Positions 32,436 through 40,739 of a stretch of 64,000 bases of DNA are shown here, one piece after another. Position numbers and translations under genes: made by a program. Below the pieces are notes generated by a model that worked only from the letters and a program-made list of their open reading frames with translations, ran no database searches and was not told the DNA's origin. Source of the stretch: Pseudonocardia kunmingensis (GTDB taxonomy: Bacteria > Actinomycetota > Actinomycetes > Mycobacteriales > Pseudonocardiaceae); assembly GCF_006716445.1 (NCBI RefSeq), contig NZ_VFPA01000003.1, positions 868,001 through 932,000 on the forward strand, written 5' to 3'. Numbering within the stretch: the first letter of the stretch is position 1; each line of letters starts with the position of its first letter.

Positions 32436-32481
32436 TCGACGTGGCGGGTCCCGGCCGGCTCGCGGGGACCCACCACGTCGA
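32436..32481. terminator. Bidirectional hairpin between convergent genes
   Basis: 17-bp arms 32436-32452 (TCGACGTGGCGGGTCCC) and 32465-32481 (GGGACCCACCACGTCGA) pair with one mismatch around a 12-nt loop. It lies between the glycosyltransferase stop and the convergent TetR stop. No T-tract. Confidence 0.7.
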
Positions 32482-32486
32482 CATGA

Positions 32487-33068
32487 TCATGCTTGCCCGG
32501 GTCGGCCCGCGAGGTGGTCCAGGAGGTCGGCCACGAGGCCCGCGGCGTCCGTGCCGCCCTTGCCGTCCGGTGCGAGGTGGCCCGCCGTCTCCAGGTCGGC
32601 GGCGCCGTGTGCCACGGCCTGCAACAGGGCGGTGAGGCGCTCCGGCGGGCCCGCGGGCAGGGCGCCGCGCTCCTGGGCCGCCCGGACGACGTCCAGGAGC
32701 CGGCTCTTCGTCGCGTCGGCGGCCCGGGTGAGCTCGTCAGAACCGGTGCTCCACGGCCCGAAGATCAGCCTGAACCGCCGCGGGTGGGCGAGGGCCCACC
32801 GCGCGTACCCCTCGAACGCCGCGCGCAGGGCGACCTCGGGGGGCACGTCGGGCGCCGGCCCACCCAGGAGGGTGTCCCGCATGCGCCGCAGCTCCCGCGC
32901 CGCGATGGCGGCGAGGAGCGCCTCCTTGCTGGCGAAGTGCTTGTACGGCGCGTTGTGGGAGACCCCGGCGCGGCGCCCGACCTCGCGCAACGTCACGGCC
33001 TCGACCCCACCGGCGTCGAGCAGCTCCTCGCTGGCGTCGAGCAGCGCGTCGCGCGTTCCTGAGGGCAT
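32487..33068 (-). CDS. TetR family transcriptional regulator
   Basis: A 193-residue repressor. The helix-turn-helix region (about 5-52) is RDALLDASEELLDAGGVEAVTLREVGRRAGVSHNAPYKHFASKEALLAAIAA; the C-terminal domain (FEGYARWALAHPRRFRLIFGP) matches the WHG/TetR_C_33-type ligand domain. Divergent from an SDR-MMPL unit. The gap contains two 17-bp palindromes overlapping a strong promoter, so it very likely represses that unit. Confidence 0.88.
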   Translation of the reverse strand: MPSGTRDALLDASEELLDAGGVEAVTLREVGRRAGVSHNAPYKHFASKEALLAAIAARELRRMRDTLLGGPAPDVPPEVALRAAFEGYARWALAHPRRFRLIFGPWSTGSDELTRAADATKSRLLDVVRAAQERGALPAGPPERLTALLQAVAHGAADLETAGHLAPDGKGGTDAAGLVADLLDHLAGRPGQA

Positions 33069-33085
33069 TCCCGCACCTTACAGCC

Positions 33086-33129
33086 GGTTGACGCCGCCAA
33101 CCTCAGTCTCTAGGTTGACGGCGTCAACC
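33086..33129 (+). promoter_or_regulatory. Promoter with two TetR operators upstream of SDR-MMPL
   Basis: Consensus-like -35 TTGACG (33088-33093), 17-bp spacer, -10 TAGGTT (33111-33116). Operator 1 GGTTGACGCCGCCAACC (33086-33102, one mismatch) covers the -35; operator 2 GGTTGACGGCGTCAACC (33113-33129, perfect) covers the -10 and start site. Centres are 27 bp apart. AGGAGG at 33132-33137 is the ribosome site for the ATG at 33143. One of the clearest promoter-operator sets in the window. Confidence 0.85.
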
Positions 33130-33142
33130 ACAGGAGGCTGGA

Positions 33143-34045
33143 ATGAGGACGATCGTGACCGGGGCGACCAACGGGATCGGGGAGGCGATCGCGCGCAGGC
33201 TGGCAGCGGAAGGCCACACCGTCGTGCTCGTGGGTCGGGTCGACGCCCGGCTGGAGGCGGCGCACGACCGCATCACCGCAGCGGTCCCCGGCGCCGACCT
33301 GGTGCTGGAGCGAGCCGACTTCGCCCTGCTGGACGAGGTGCGTGCGCTTGCCGACCGGCTCGTCGCGGGACCCCCGCCGGACGCAGTGATCAGCAACGCC
33401 GCGCTCGTCGCGCCGCTGGACCGGCGCACGCCCGACGGCCTGCCGCGGGTGGTGGCCGTGAACCACCTCGCGCCCTACCTGCTGCTCCGCCGCCTGACCG
33501 AGGCCTGCCGCGGCCGCAGGGCGCGGTTCGTCGTGGTCGGTGCCGACCCGGTGGGGCTCGCCCGGATGCCCGTCGACCTCGAGGACCTGGTCTTCGACCA
33601 CCCCGAGCGCCTCGGCGAGCCCGCGGCCCTGCGCCCGTTCGTCGCCTACGCGCACACGAAGAACATGAACATGATGTTCCTGTCGGCGCTCGCCCGCCGC
33701 CTCGCGGGCACCGGCATCACGGTCACCGGGGCCCATCCGGGCATCATCGGTGGCACCGGACTCGGCGACGAGGCGCCCGGGGTCGCCGAGGTCGTCGCCG
33801 AACTGGTCGTCGCGCAGCGGTACCGGCTCGACCCCGCCACCCTGCCCGGCCCGGACGCGGGCGCCGACACGCCGGCGTGGCTCGCCACGGCGCCCGAGGT
33901 CGAGGGGGTCACCGGGCGCTTCTTCGTCGAGCGCGCGGCGGTGGACACCGCGCCGCACACGACCGACCCCGCCCGCACCGATCGCCTGTGGGACGCGAGC
34001 GCCGCGCTCGTCGGCCTCCCCGCCGACATGACCGTCGAGGTCTGA
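33143..34045 (+). CDS. Short-chain dehydrogenase/reductase family protein
   Basis: A 300-residue Rossmann protein. Cofactor motif TGATNGIG (6-13), NAAL near 85-88, N107, and the catalytic pair Y169-xxx-K173 (YAHTK) are present. The catalytic serine strand, usually VSS, reads VVGADPVG, so the Ser is missing; the protein may be a weak or atypical reductase or retain only binding. Under the TetR-controlled promoter and followed 6 bp later by an MMPL exporter, so the pair is a repressor-controlled operon, perhaps for export or detoxification of a lipid-like compound. Confidence 0.85.
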   Translation: MRTIVTGATNGIGEAIARRLAAEGHTVVLVGRVDARLEAAHDRITAAVPGADLVLERADFALLDEVRALADRLVAGPPPDAVISNAALVAPLDRRTPDGLPRVVAVNHLAPYLLLRRLTEACRGRRARFVVVGADPVGLARMPVDLEDLVFDHPERLGEPAALRPFVAYAHTKNMNMMFLSALARRLAGTGITVTGAHPGIIGGTGLGDEAPGVAEVVAELVVAQRYRLDPATLPGPDAGADTPAWLATAPEVEGVTGRFFVERAAVDTAPHTTDPARTDRLWDASAALVGLPADMTVEV

Positions 34046-34051
34046 CCCGTC

Positions 34052-36421
34052 ATGTTCTCCCGGCTGGGACGCTTCGCCTACGTGCGCAGGCGCATGCTCC
34101 TCATCGCGACCGCTCTGTTCGTGGTGCTCGCCGCCGCCTGGGGCAGTGGGGTCTTCGGCGTGATGACCACGGACGGGCTGGCGCCCCCGGACGCGGAGTC
34201 CACGCGCGCCACCGAACTGCTGGAGGACCACTTCGGGCACCAGCCCGGTGACCGGGACGTGGTGGCGGTCTACACCGACCCGACCGGCGAGCTGACGGTC
34301 GACGACCCGGCCTTCGGACAGGCGGTGACGGCGGCCCTCGACAGGCTCCCGGCGTCCGAGGTCCTCTCCTGGACCAGCTACTGGAGCCCGGAGCTCACGG
34401 AACAGGAGCGCGCCGAGCACGTCTCCCTGGACCGGTCCTCCACGATCGCCACGCTCACCCTGAGCGGTGCGGGCACCGTCGAGCGCCTCGAGTCCTACCG
34501 CGGGGTCGAGGGCCTGGCCCGAGCCGACGACGGCCGGCTGGAGACCTACCTCGCGGGTGGGCCCACCAGCGTGTACCACCTGCAGCAGGAAGCCCAGCGA
34601 AGCCTCGCGGCCGCGCAGCTGGTCTCGCTGCCGATCCTGCTGGTCCTGCTCCTGATCACCTTCCGCGGCCTCGTGGCTGCCGCCATCCCCGTCGCCATGG
34701 GGATCCTGGCGATCCTCGGCTCGCTCGTGCTGCTGCGCTGCCTGACCTACGTCACCGACATCTCGATCTTCGCCCTGGAGATCACCACGCTGCTCGGCCT
34801 CGGCCTCGCCATCGACTACGGGCTCTTCGTGGTCACCCGGTTCCGCGACGAACTGGACCACCGGGACGGCGACGTGGGCGCGGCGCTCGCCGCGACGATG
34901 AACACGGCCGGACGCACGGTCGCCTTCTCCGGTCTGGTCGTCATCATCGGACTCTGCGGGCTGCTGTTCTTCCCGCAGCCGATCTCCCGCTCGTTCGGCT
35001 GGGCCGGCATCACGGTGGTCGGGTTCACCATCCTCGCCGCGCTCGTGGTGATGCCTGCCACGCTGGCAGCGCTCGGCCCCCGGATCAACGCGCTCAGCCC
35101 TCGCCGGCTGCGGCGCCGGCCCGGCACCGTCACCCGGGAGGACCGGGCGTGGGCTGCGCTGGCCCGCTCGGTCACCCGGCGGCCCGTGCCGTGGCTGACC
35201 GGCGGCCTGCTGGCGCTCCTGGTCGCCGCGGTCCCGCTGCTCTCCCTCGAGCCGGGCCTGACCAACCACCGCTACCTGCCCGAGGACAACGAGGCCCAGG
35301 TGGTGCCGAGGATGCTGGACGAGGAGTTCGCCGCGGGCCATGCGGGCGAAGGGCGGTTCGACATCGCCGTCTCCGGCCCGGTGCCGCCGCAGGACCTCGC
35401 GGTCTACCTGCGGGCCGTCGACGGTGTGGACGGGGCGTTCGATCCCGTCGTCCACCGCGCCGACGACGAGCTGACGTGGGTGGCCGTCGGCTACCGGGGC
35501 GAGGTCGACGACCCCCACAACCTGGAGATGGTGCGCGAGATCCGGGCCCTCGACACCCCGGCCGGCGCCCACGAGGTCCTCGTCGGCGGTGACGGCAGCC
35601 CGCCGACCAGCCTCGACAACAACGAGGCGACGACGGCCGCACTCCCGTGGGCACTCACCTTCGTCGGCCTGGCGACCCTGCTCCTGCTGGTCGTCTGCTT
35701 CCGGTCCGTGCTCGTGCCGGTCAAGGCCGTACTCGTCGCCTTCCTCTCGCTGGGCGCCTCGCTCGGCCTCGTCGTCTGGGGGTTCCAGGAGGGCGGGTTC
35801 CAGGGCCTGCTGGAGTTCCACCCCGTCGGCACGACCGACGTGTGGGCCCTGGCGGTCATCATCACCATCGCGTTCGGCCTGGTCACCGACTACGAGATGT
35901 TCCTGGTGAGCCGCGTCCACGAGGAGTACCGGGCCACCGGCGACAACCAGCGTGCCGTCGTCGTCGGCCTGCGGAGCACCGGCTCCGTCATCACCCGGGC
36001 CGGGCTGCTCATGGTCGTCGTGCTCGCCGCGATGGGCGCCAGCGCCACATCGCTGTTCGTCATGACCATCGGAATCGGGCTGACGCTGTCGGTGGTGGTC
36101 GACGCCACCGTGGTCCGCTCGATCATCGTGCCCTCCGCGATGCAGCTGCTCGGCCGGGCGAACTGGTGGCCCTCCCGGCCGGGGCACCCTCCACGCTCCG
36201 GCGGCACGAGCGACCGCGACCCTGTTGACGCCCCGATCCTGTCGACCAGGGGACGACCCGTCACGCCTCGGGAGGAGGGCCGACGATCACGATTCCGTGC
36301 CGCGCCGCCGTGGCTGCCAGCGCCTCGACGTCCGGCTCCTGGCGACGGGGCAGCGGCGCACCTGCAGGCACCGCCTCGCCGACCTCCCGGTAGAACCCGT
36401 CGCGCCCGCCCGGCACGCTGA
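34052..36421 (+). CDS. MMPL family RND-type transporter
   Basis: A 789-residue actinobacterial MMPL transporter moving lipids or drugs across the membrane with the proton gradient. Two repeats: helix 1 (LLIATALFVVLAAAWGSGVF), porter loop, five helices including the proton-relay-like GLGLAIDYGLFVVTRFRDEL, a second loop after VPWLTGGLLALLVAAVPLL, and five helices with GLVTDYEMFLVSRVHEEY. It normally ends near RANWWPSR-type sequence; here about 80 low-complexity Arg/Pro residues follow (from about 710), reading 161 bp into the antisense of the convergent cupin gene. The natural stop may have been lost by a small deletion or substitution. Confidence 0.88.
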   Translation: MFSRLGRFAYVRRRMLLIATALFVVLAAAWGSGVFGVMTTDGLAPPDAESTRATELLEDHFGHQPGDRDVVAVYTDPTGELTVDDPAFGQAVTAALDRLPASEVLSWTSYWSPELTEQERAEHVSLDRSSTIATLTLSGAGTVERLESYRGVEGLARADDGRLETYLAGGPTSVYHLQQEAQRSLAAAQLVSLPILLVLLLITFRGLVAAAIPVAMGILAILGSLVLLRCLTYVTDISIFALEITTLLGLGLAIDYGLFVVTRFRDELDHRDGDVGAALAATMNTAGRTVAFSGLVVIIGLCGLLFFPQPISRSFGWAGITVVGFTILAALVVMPATLAALGPRINALSPRRLRRRPGTVTREDRAWAALARSVTRRPVPWLTGGLLALLVAAVPLLSLEPGLTNHRYLPEDNEAQVVPRMLDEEFAAGHAGEGRFDIAVSGPVPPQDLAVYLRAVDGVDGAFDPVVHRADDELTWVAVGYRGEVDDPHNLEMVREIRALDTPAGAHEVLVGGDGSPPTSLDNNEATTAALPWALTFVGLATLLLLVVCFRSVLVPVKAVLVAFLSLGASLGLVVWGFQEGGFQGLLEFHPVGTTDVWALAVIITIAFGLVTDYEMFLVSRVHEEYRATGDNQRAVVVGLRSTGSVITRAGLLMVVVLAAMGASATSLFVMTIGIGLTLSVVVDATVVRSIIVPSAMQLLGRANWWPSRPGHPPRSGGTSDRDPVDAPILSTRGRPVTPREEGRRSRFRAAPPWLPAPRRPAPGDGAAAHLQAPPRRPPGRTRRARPAR

Positions 36422-36734
36422 GATGCAGCGCCCGGCCCTCCGCCGACCGGCACCGCCACCCGTGCCCGGTGCCGCGGGGGACGAACAGCCAACTCCCCGC
36501 GGTCTGCCGCATCCGCTCGTCACCGACGACGAAATCGAACTCCCCGTCCACGACGTAGAACCCTGTGTCGGAGCGCTCGTTGACGTGCACCGGCACGGCC
36601 GAGCCCTCGGACTCGCGGAACTCGACAAGGGTGAACGCCCCGCCGGTCTCCGCCGCACCCGCCTTGATCACATCGAGCGAGTCGAACATCCACAGGGCCT
36701 CGCCCTCGCCGCGGTCGAGTCGGTACGGAGTCAT
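36261..36734 (-). CDS. Cupin-domain protein
   Basis: A 157-residue single-cupin protein: VPVHVNERSDTGFYVVDGEFDFVVGDERM is cupin motif 1 (His and Glu positions partly conserved) and GSWLFVPRGTGHGWRC is motif 2 with the second-motif His. Typical of small sensor or isomerase/dioxygenase-like cupins; function unknown. ATG start. Its 3' half is overlapped on the other strand by the aberrant tail of the MMPL gene. Convergent arrangement. Confidence 0.78.
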   Translation of the reverse strand: MTPYRLDRGEGEALWMFDSLDVIKAGAAETGGAFTLVEFRESEGSAVPVHVNERSDTGFYVVDGEFDFVVGDERMRQTAGSWLFVPRGTGHGWRCRSAEGRALHLSVPGGRDGFYREVGEAVPAGAPLPRRQEPDVEALAATAARHGIVIVGPPPEA

Positions 36735-36872
36735 GGCGGTTCCCCCATCGCGTCCGAGCGTGCTCGACCAGGGCCAGACGAGCTGGGCTCGCCGTGCCGC
36801 GGCATCGTAGGACCGCGGCCGGGGCCGGACAACATCCGCCGAGGTCCTCTGGCGCCCCAGTCGGGCCGTGCG

Positions 36873-36938
36873 TCAGCACTCCGTGCGGTAGAAGTACTGC
36901 GCCTCGTGCCCTCCGCGATGCAGCCGGGGCACCCTCCA
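36873..36938. pseudogene. Scar built from 3' fragments of the sugar-binding and MMPL genes
   Basis: 36873-36904 (32 nt, core CAGCACTCCGTGCGGTAGAA) is identical to 38716-38747, the 3' end of the sugar-binding-protein gene. It is followed directly by 36904-36923, identical to MMPL positions 36126-36145, and 36923-36938, identical to 36178-36193, with the intervening 32 bp of MMPL missing. These joined fragments lie upstream of the cupin gene in a 288-bp gap with no gene. Non-coding debris of a rearrangement. Confidence 0.8.
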
Positions 36939-37022
36939 TCCTCCGCGGCGGGCCGCAGCCGCTAGGGGCAGCGGCGTCGCCGCCCGCAGCGGACGGACCC
37001 GGGGACCGTCACACCGGTCTGA

Positions 37023-37433
37023 TCACGACCGAACCTGCGCGCGGGTGTTCTGGAACGCCGCGATGCGCCAGCCGCCGTCGTCGTCGCGGACCAGCAGGAA
37101 CGAGACGACCGACGCGCGGTCGGCCGGCACCTCGTCCCCGCCCGGCGGCCGGGTGCCGCCCTCGAGCACGACGTGCGCCACGTCGGGACGCAGGTACCGG
37201 GCGGGGACGGGCGCGGCGGGCGACTCCATCCGGAACCCGCGCAGCGGGCCCGCGAACAGCACCCGGTGCCCGTCCTCGATGGCCGCCCGGCCACGGGCGA
37301 CCGCCCCGTTGAACATCACGTAGCTGGCATCGTCGGTGAACAGGTCGGCGTAGGCGGTGGCGTCGCTGTCGTTCCAGGCGGCGGCGAGCCGGGTCAGGAC
37401 GTCCTCGACGGACATGGGGACGGACGCGGGCAT
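37023..37433 (-). CDS. SnoaL-like/SgcJ-type NTF2-fold protein
   Basis: A 136-residue NTF2-fold protein: MSVEDVLTRLAAAWNDSDATAYADLFTDDASYVMFNGAVARGRAAIEDGH, then a strand-rich half ending FLLVRDDDGGWRIAAFQNTR. This pattern fits the SgcJ/EcaC family, which has no settled enzymatic role. ATG chosen because GGAAGGA stands at a proper distance upstream; an earlier start exists but lacks one. A CCGGTGAG/CTCACCGG inverted repeat (37445-37487) lies upstream and might be an operator. Confidence 0.8.
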   Translation of the reverse strand: MPASVPMSVEDVLTRLAAAWNDSDATAYADLFTDDASYVMFNGAVARGRAAIEDGHRVLFAGPLRGFRMESPAAPVPARYLRPDVAHVVLEGGTRPPGGDEVPADRASVVSFLLVRDDDGGWRIAAFQNTRAQVRS

Positions 37434-37530
37434 GACAGATCCTTCCGGTGAGTGGGTGTGGCGCGACGGACGCCGTACGCTCACCGGTGCAGTTCCCGTG
37501 GAGCGCGACGGCCGTCGCCGAAGCGGTTCC

Positions 37531-37568
37531 GGCCCGGGCGGGGGCGCGGCAACGCCGCCGCCCGGGCC
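37531..37568 (-). terminator. GC hairpin after the PadR gene
   Basis: 11-bp perfect stem 37531-37541 with 37558-37568 (GGCCCGGGCGG/CCGCCCGGGCC), 16-nt loop, 8 bp past the PadR stop. Likely terminates the PadR transcript before the next gene's promoter; no T-tract. Confidence 0.6.
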
Positions 37569-37575
37569 GCTGCGG

Positions 37576-38175
37576 TCAGGTCATCGGCGGTCCCTCCAGG
37601 TCCCACAGCTCCTCGGTGAGCCAGGTGAGCCGCCCCGTGTCGAGGTCGGCGAGCAGCGCCACCACCCAGTCGTGCTCGGCGGTCAGGCGCGCGATCTCGT
37701 ACTCGGCCTCCACGAGCAGCAGCCGCGGCAGGCCCGTCACCTCGGCGATCCCGGCGCGGGTGGCGTCGGCCCGGTGGGCGAGCGCGGAACGGCGCGCGTC
37801 GAGCGCGGCCCGGGCCTCCGCCACCGGCAGGCACCCCAGGAACGACAGGGCCGCGACGAACAGCGTGGCGTCCGGCTCGGGGTGCGCGAGCAGCCGCCGC
37901 ACCCGCTCCCCCAGCTCCGCGCGCCCCGCGTCGGTGAGCGCGTACACGGTGCGCTCGGGACGCCCGCCTTCCCGGTCGGTGCCGACCACGCGGATCAGCT
38001 CGTCGCGCAGCAGCCGGTCCACGGCGTGGTACATGCTGCGCGGCAGGCCGGTCACGAAGTCCTTGTGCGTGTCGACCATGAGCCGGTGCATCTCGTAGGT
38101 GTGGCGCGGCCCGCCCAGCAGCAGCGCGAGCACCGTGAGCGCCGGCAGGTCCCGGTCCGAGCGCCGCAGAGCCAT
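37576..38175 (-). CDS. PadR family transcriptional regulator
   Basis: A 199-residue regulator. The N-terminal winged helix reads ALTVLALLLGGPRHTYEMHRLM, LPRSMYHAVDRLLRDELIRVVGTDREGGRPERTVYALTDAGRAEL, the PadR hallmark. The C-terminal helical dimerisation domain (VEAEYEIARLTAEHDWVVALLADL) is of the Vir_act_alpha_C type. ATG start with a GGAGG site. Probably autoregulated through the palindromes just upstream. Target unknown; the adjacent SnoaL-like gene is downstream on the same strand. Confidence 0.86.
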   Translation of the reverse strand: MALRRSDRDLPALTVLALLLGGPRHTYEMHRLMVDTHKDFVTGLPRSMYHAVDRLLRDELIRVVGTDREGGRPERTVYALTDAGRAELGERVRRLLAHPEPDATLFVAALSFLGCLPVAEARAALDARRSALAHRADATRAGIAEVTGLPRLLLVEAEYEIARLTAEHDWVVALLADLDTGRLTWLTEELWDLEGPPMT

Positions 38176-38188
38176 CTCTCCACCTCCT

Positions 38189-38219
38189 AGTGCAGGACGC
38201 AGTATTGCAAGTTGCACTA
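38189..38219. promoter_or_regulatory. PadR promoter region with nested palindromes
   Basis: TAGTGCA (38189-38195) and TGCACTA (38213-38219) are inverted, and TGCAAGTTGCA (38206-38216) is an 11-bp palindrome. On the reverse strand TTGCTT and CAATAC are 16 bp apart, a plausible -35/-10 pair for padR. Probable autoregulatory operator. Confidence 0.55.
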
Positions 38220-38231
38220 ATAGAAGCAACC

Positions 38232-38693
38232 TCACCAGGACGCGAGCAGGTACGAGGCGAACGCACGCATCTCGCGGCGCGCTGCGCGCAGGTCGGCGGG
38301 ACGCGGGACGCGGCCCTCCACCCACACCTGGCGGGTGCTCGCGGCCTCGATGCGCGCGATCTCCGGCTGGAGTGTCATGTGGCCGTGCACCACGGACGCC
38401 GCCAGCCGGCGCTCGGTCCGGACTCGCGCCCGGCCGGCGTTGAAACCGTTCAGCAAACCCTCGACGCGATCCCACAGCTCCGGGAACCCCCCTCCCGGGC
38501 CCACGTGGACCCAGGGGCCGGGACATGCCCGGTGCGCGTGGCCCCAGCAGCTGGCCGACGTGGACAGTCCGCCCAGGCGGAGCGCGGCGACCACGGGAAC
38601 GATCCCGGGATCCATACCGCGCCCGAGCCGGTCTGTGAAGCTCCGCGCTTCCTCGACGGCCGTGAGCCATCGAGGATCGTCAGAGCGGATCAC
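38232..38693 (-). CDS. Hypothetical protein
   Basis: A 153-residue soluble protein starting from GTG 22 bp after the sugar-binding-protein stop. The segment MDPGIVPVVAALRLGGLSTSASCWGHAHR...PWVHVGPG resembles a family of uncharacterised bacterial proteins with a (T/S)xSCxGH motif followed by an acidic or polar PWxxx strand; I cannot name a function. C-terminal part is helical and Arg-rich. It may ride on the ABC transporter operon transcript. Confidence 0.6.
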   Translation of the reverse strand: MIRSDDPRWLTAVEEARSFTDRLGRGMDPGIVPVVAALRLGGLSTSASCWGHAHRACPGPWVHVGPGGGFPELWDRVEGLLNGFNAGRARVRTERRLAASVVHGHMTLQPEIARIEAASTRQVWVEGRVPRPADLRAARREMRAFASYLLASW

Positions 38694-38715
38694 GACCGCC
38701 CGATCACCAGCAGCA

Positions 38716-39705
38716 TCAGCACTCCGTGCGGTAGAAGTACTGCGCCTTCGACTCCATGTCGGCCTGCGTGATCGCCACCAGGTCGGTCTCGATCTCCCGC
38801 TCGACCGGCCTGCCCTCGATCGCCGCCACCACCTGCTGCACGCCCTGCCTGCCGATCGTCGCCGGGTCCTGCGCGATCAGCGCCGACACCTCGCCCGTGC
38901 GCAGGTCCTCCACCTGGTTGGGGCTGGCGTCGAAGCCGACCAGGCGCACCTGCTCGGTCTTGCCGGCGTTGCGCAGGCCGGTGGCCGCGCCCTCGCCCGA
39001 GTTGAGGTTGGTGGCGAAGACGGCGGCGAGATCCGGGTGGGCGGCCAGGGTCGCCGACACCTTCTGGGCCGCCACCGCGGGCTCGTTCTCGGTGTACTCC
39101 TGGCCCAGGTAGGTGATGCCGGGGTGGTTGGCGATCTCCTGCTCGAAGCCGCGCGCGCGTGCGTCGGTGGTGGACGTGCCCGCCTTGGTGTTGAGGACCA
39201 GTACCTCGCCCTGTCCGCCGACGAGCTCCGCCACCGTCCGCGCGGCGAGCACCCCGCCCTGCTCGTTGTCCGAGGAGACGGTCGAGAGGGCGATCGACTC
39301 GTCCTGCAGCCGGGTGTCGACCTCCACGACCTTGATGCCCGCGTCCTTCAGCTGCGACATCGGGTTGGCCATCGCGACGTCGTCGGTCGGCGCGATCAGC
39401 ACGCCCGCCGGCCGCGTGGCCAGCACGCCGGTGACGATGGGGGTCTGCAGCGCGGCCTCGAACCGGTCGGGCGCCTGCGTGGTGAGCTGGTAGCCGAGGT
39501 TCGCCGCCTCCTCCTGCGCCCCGCACTGCATCGAGATGTAGAACGGCTCGGCCTTGACCCCCGGCATGAGCACCAGGTTCTTGTTCTCCGGTGGCGCGGC
39601 GGGGTCCCCGCCCGCGCCCTGCCCGATCGTGCCGCCCCCGCAGCCGGCGGCGAGCACCGCCAGTGCCGCGGCCGCCGCCACGCTGCCCACCCGTGTGCGC
39701 CCCAT
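38716..39705 (-). CDS. Sugar ABC transporter substrate-binding lipoprotein (CUT2 type)
   Basis: A 329-residue periplasmic-binding-protein family I lipoprotein. Signal peptide with lipobox LAAGC, lipidated C22; mature part has KAEPFYISMQCGAQEEAANLGYQ, GVLIAPTDDVAMANPM, VEVDTRLQ, VSSDNEQGG, ARARGFEQEI and VRLVGFDASPNQVEDL, matching ribose/xylose/fructose-type binding proteins (RbsB, FrcB). Last gene of an ATPase-permease-binding-protein operon read leftward. Ligand not identifiable. Its final 32 bp are duplicated in the scar at 36873. Confidence 0.9.
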   Translation of the reverse strand: MGRTRVGSVAAAAALAVLAAGCGGGTIGQGAGGDPAAPPENKNLVLMPGVKAEPFYISMQCGAQEEAANLGYQLTTQAPDRFEAALQTPIVTGVLATRPAGVLIAPTDDVAMANPMSQLKDAGIKVVEVDTRLQDESIALSTVSSDNEQGGVLAARTVAELVGGQGEVLVLNTKAGTSTTDARARGFEQEIANHPGITYLGQEYTENEPAVAAQKVSATLAAHPDLAAVFATNLNSGEGAATGLRNAGKTEQVRLVGFDASPNQVEDLRTGEVSALIAQDPATIGRQGVQQVVAAIEGRPVEREIETDLVAITQADMESKAQYFYRTEC

Positions 39706-39716
39706 CGCGCTCCTCC

Positions 39717-40739
39717 TCACCGGCGGTCCCGCGACCGCCGCCGGACCTGGTCGAACCACACGGCCGCCACCAGCACCGCGCTGATCGCCACCGGCTGCCA
39801 GAACTGCTGCACGCCGATGATCACGAACCCCTTCGTGAGCACCGCCGGGATGAACACCCCGATCACCGAGCCGAACACCGAGCCGACACCCCCGAAGAGG
39901 CTGGTGCCGCCGAGCACGACGGCGGCGATCGCGTTCAGGTTGTCGGTGGAGTGCCCGCTGATCGTGGTGGTGCCGAAGTAGGCGAGCGACATGAAGCCCG
40001 CGAGCCCGGCCAGCAGCCCCACGCCGGTGTAGACGCGCACGAGGTGCCCGCGCACCGGGATGCCCGCGCGCCGCGCGGCCTCCGCGCTCGATCCCACCGC
40101 GTACGTGCGGCGCCCGAAACGCGTGGTGTGCAGCAGCCACGCGCCCGCCAGCGTGACGACGGCGGCGAGCGCCACCATGTGCGGTACCTGCGCGGTCTGG
40201 CCGAAGCCGAGCCCGTCGCGCAGCAGCTGCGGCACCGTCCGGACGTCGACGCCGTCGGTGATCAGCTGGGCGGCCCCGAGCGCGGCGCCGAACGAGGCCA
40301 GCGTGACGATGAGCGGCGGGAGCCGCGCCACGGCGACGAGCAGCCCGTTGAGCAGGCCCCACGCGCCACCGCCGACCAGCGCGCCGAGCAGCCCCAGCAG
40401 CACCACGCCCGGGCCGGCGCCGGTGGCGTCGCCGCCGGGGCTCAGCGCCTCCATCACGGTGGCCCCGATGACGCCGGAGAACACCAGCACCGACCCGACC
40501 GACAGGTCGATCCCGGCGGTGATGATGACGAAGGTCATCCCGACCGCCAGCACCAGCAGCACGGACGCCTCGATGAGCAGCGTCTGGAGCGTGAACAGCG
40601 TGGGGAACGCGTCCGGGCGCAGCGCGCTGAACAGCACGCACAGGGCCACCAGCACCAGCGCGATCCAGAACGTCGAGGCTCCGGCGATCCGCTGCACGGT
40701 CGTCCGCGGGGCGGCAGCCCGGACGTCGGTCCCGGTCAC
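39717..40739 (-). CDS. Sugar ABC transporter permease (CUT2 type)
   Basis: A 340-residue inner-membrane permease of the RbsC/FrcC family with about eight to ten helices. Hallmarks: VGMTFVIITAGIDLSVGSVLVFSGV, LPPLIVTLASFGA, TRFGRRTYAVGSSAEAARRAGIPV (the EAA-like coupling loop) and NAIAAVVLGGTSLFGGVGSVFGSVIG. GTG start overlaps the ATPase stop by 4 bp. Forms the import channel with the preceding single-domain ATPase and the following binding protein. Confidence 0.9.
   Translation of the reverse strand: MTGTDVRAAAPRTTVQRIAGASTFWIALVLVALCVLFSALRPDAFPTLFTLQTLLIEASVLLVLAVGMTFVIITAGIDLSVGSVLVFSGVIGATVMEALSPGGDATGAGPGVVLLGLLGALVGGGAWGLLNGLLVAVARLPPLIVTLASFGAALGAAQLITDGVDVRTVPQLLRDGLGFGQTAQVPHMVALAAVVTLAGAWLLHTTRFGRRTYAVGSSAEAARRAGIPVRGHLVRVYTGVGLLAGLAGFMSLAYFGTTTISGHSTDNLNAIAAVVLGGTSLFGGVGSVFGSVIGVFIPAVLTKGFVIIGVQQFWQPVAISAVLVAAVWFDQVRRRSRDRR

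Noticed and set aside
31219..34045. Secondary-metabolite cluster built on the macrolide-type glycosyltransferase
   Set aside because: No polyketide, peptide or terpene synthase, and neighbours belong to separate small regulons.
36128..36938. Insertion sequence as the cause of the MMPL/sugar-binding scar
   Set aside because: No transposase, terminal inverted repeats or target-site duplication; one-base overlaps fit microhomology better.
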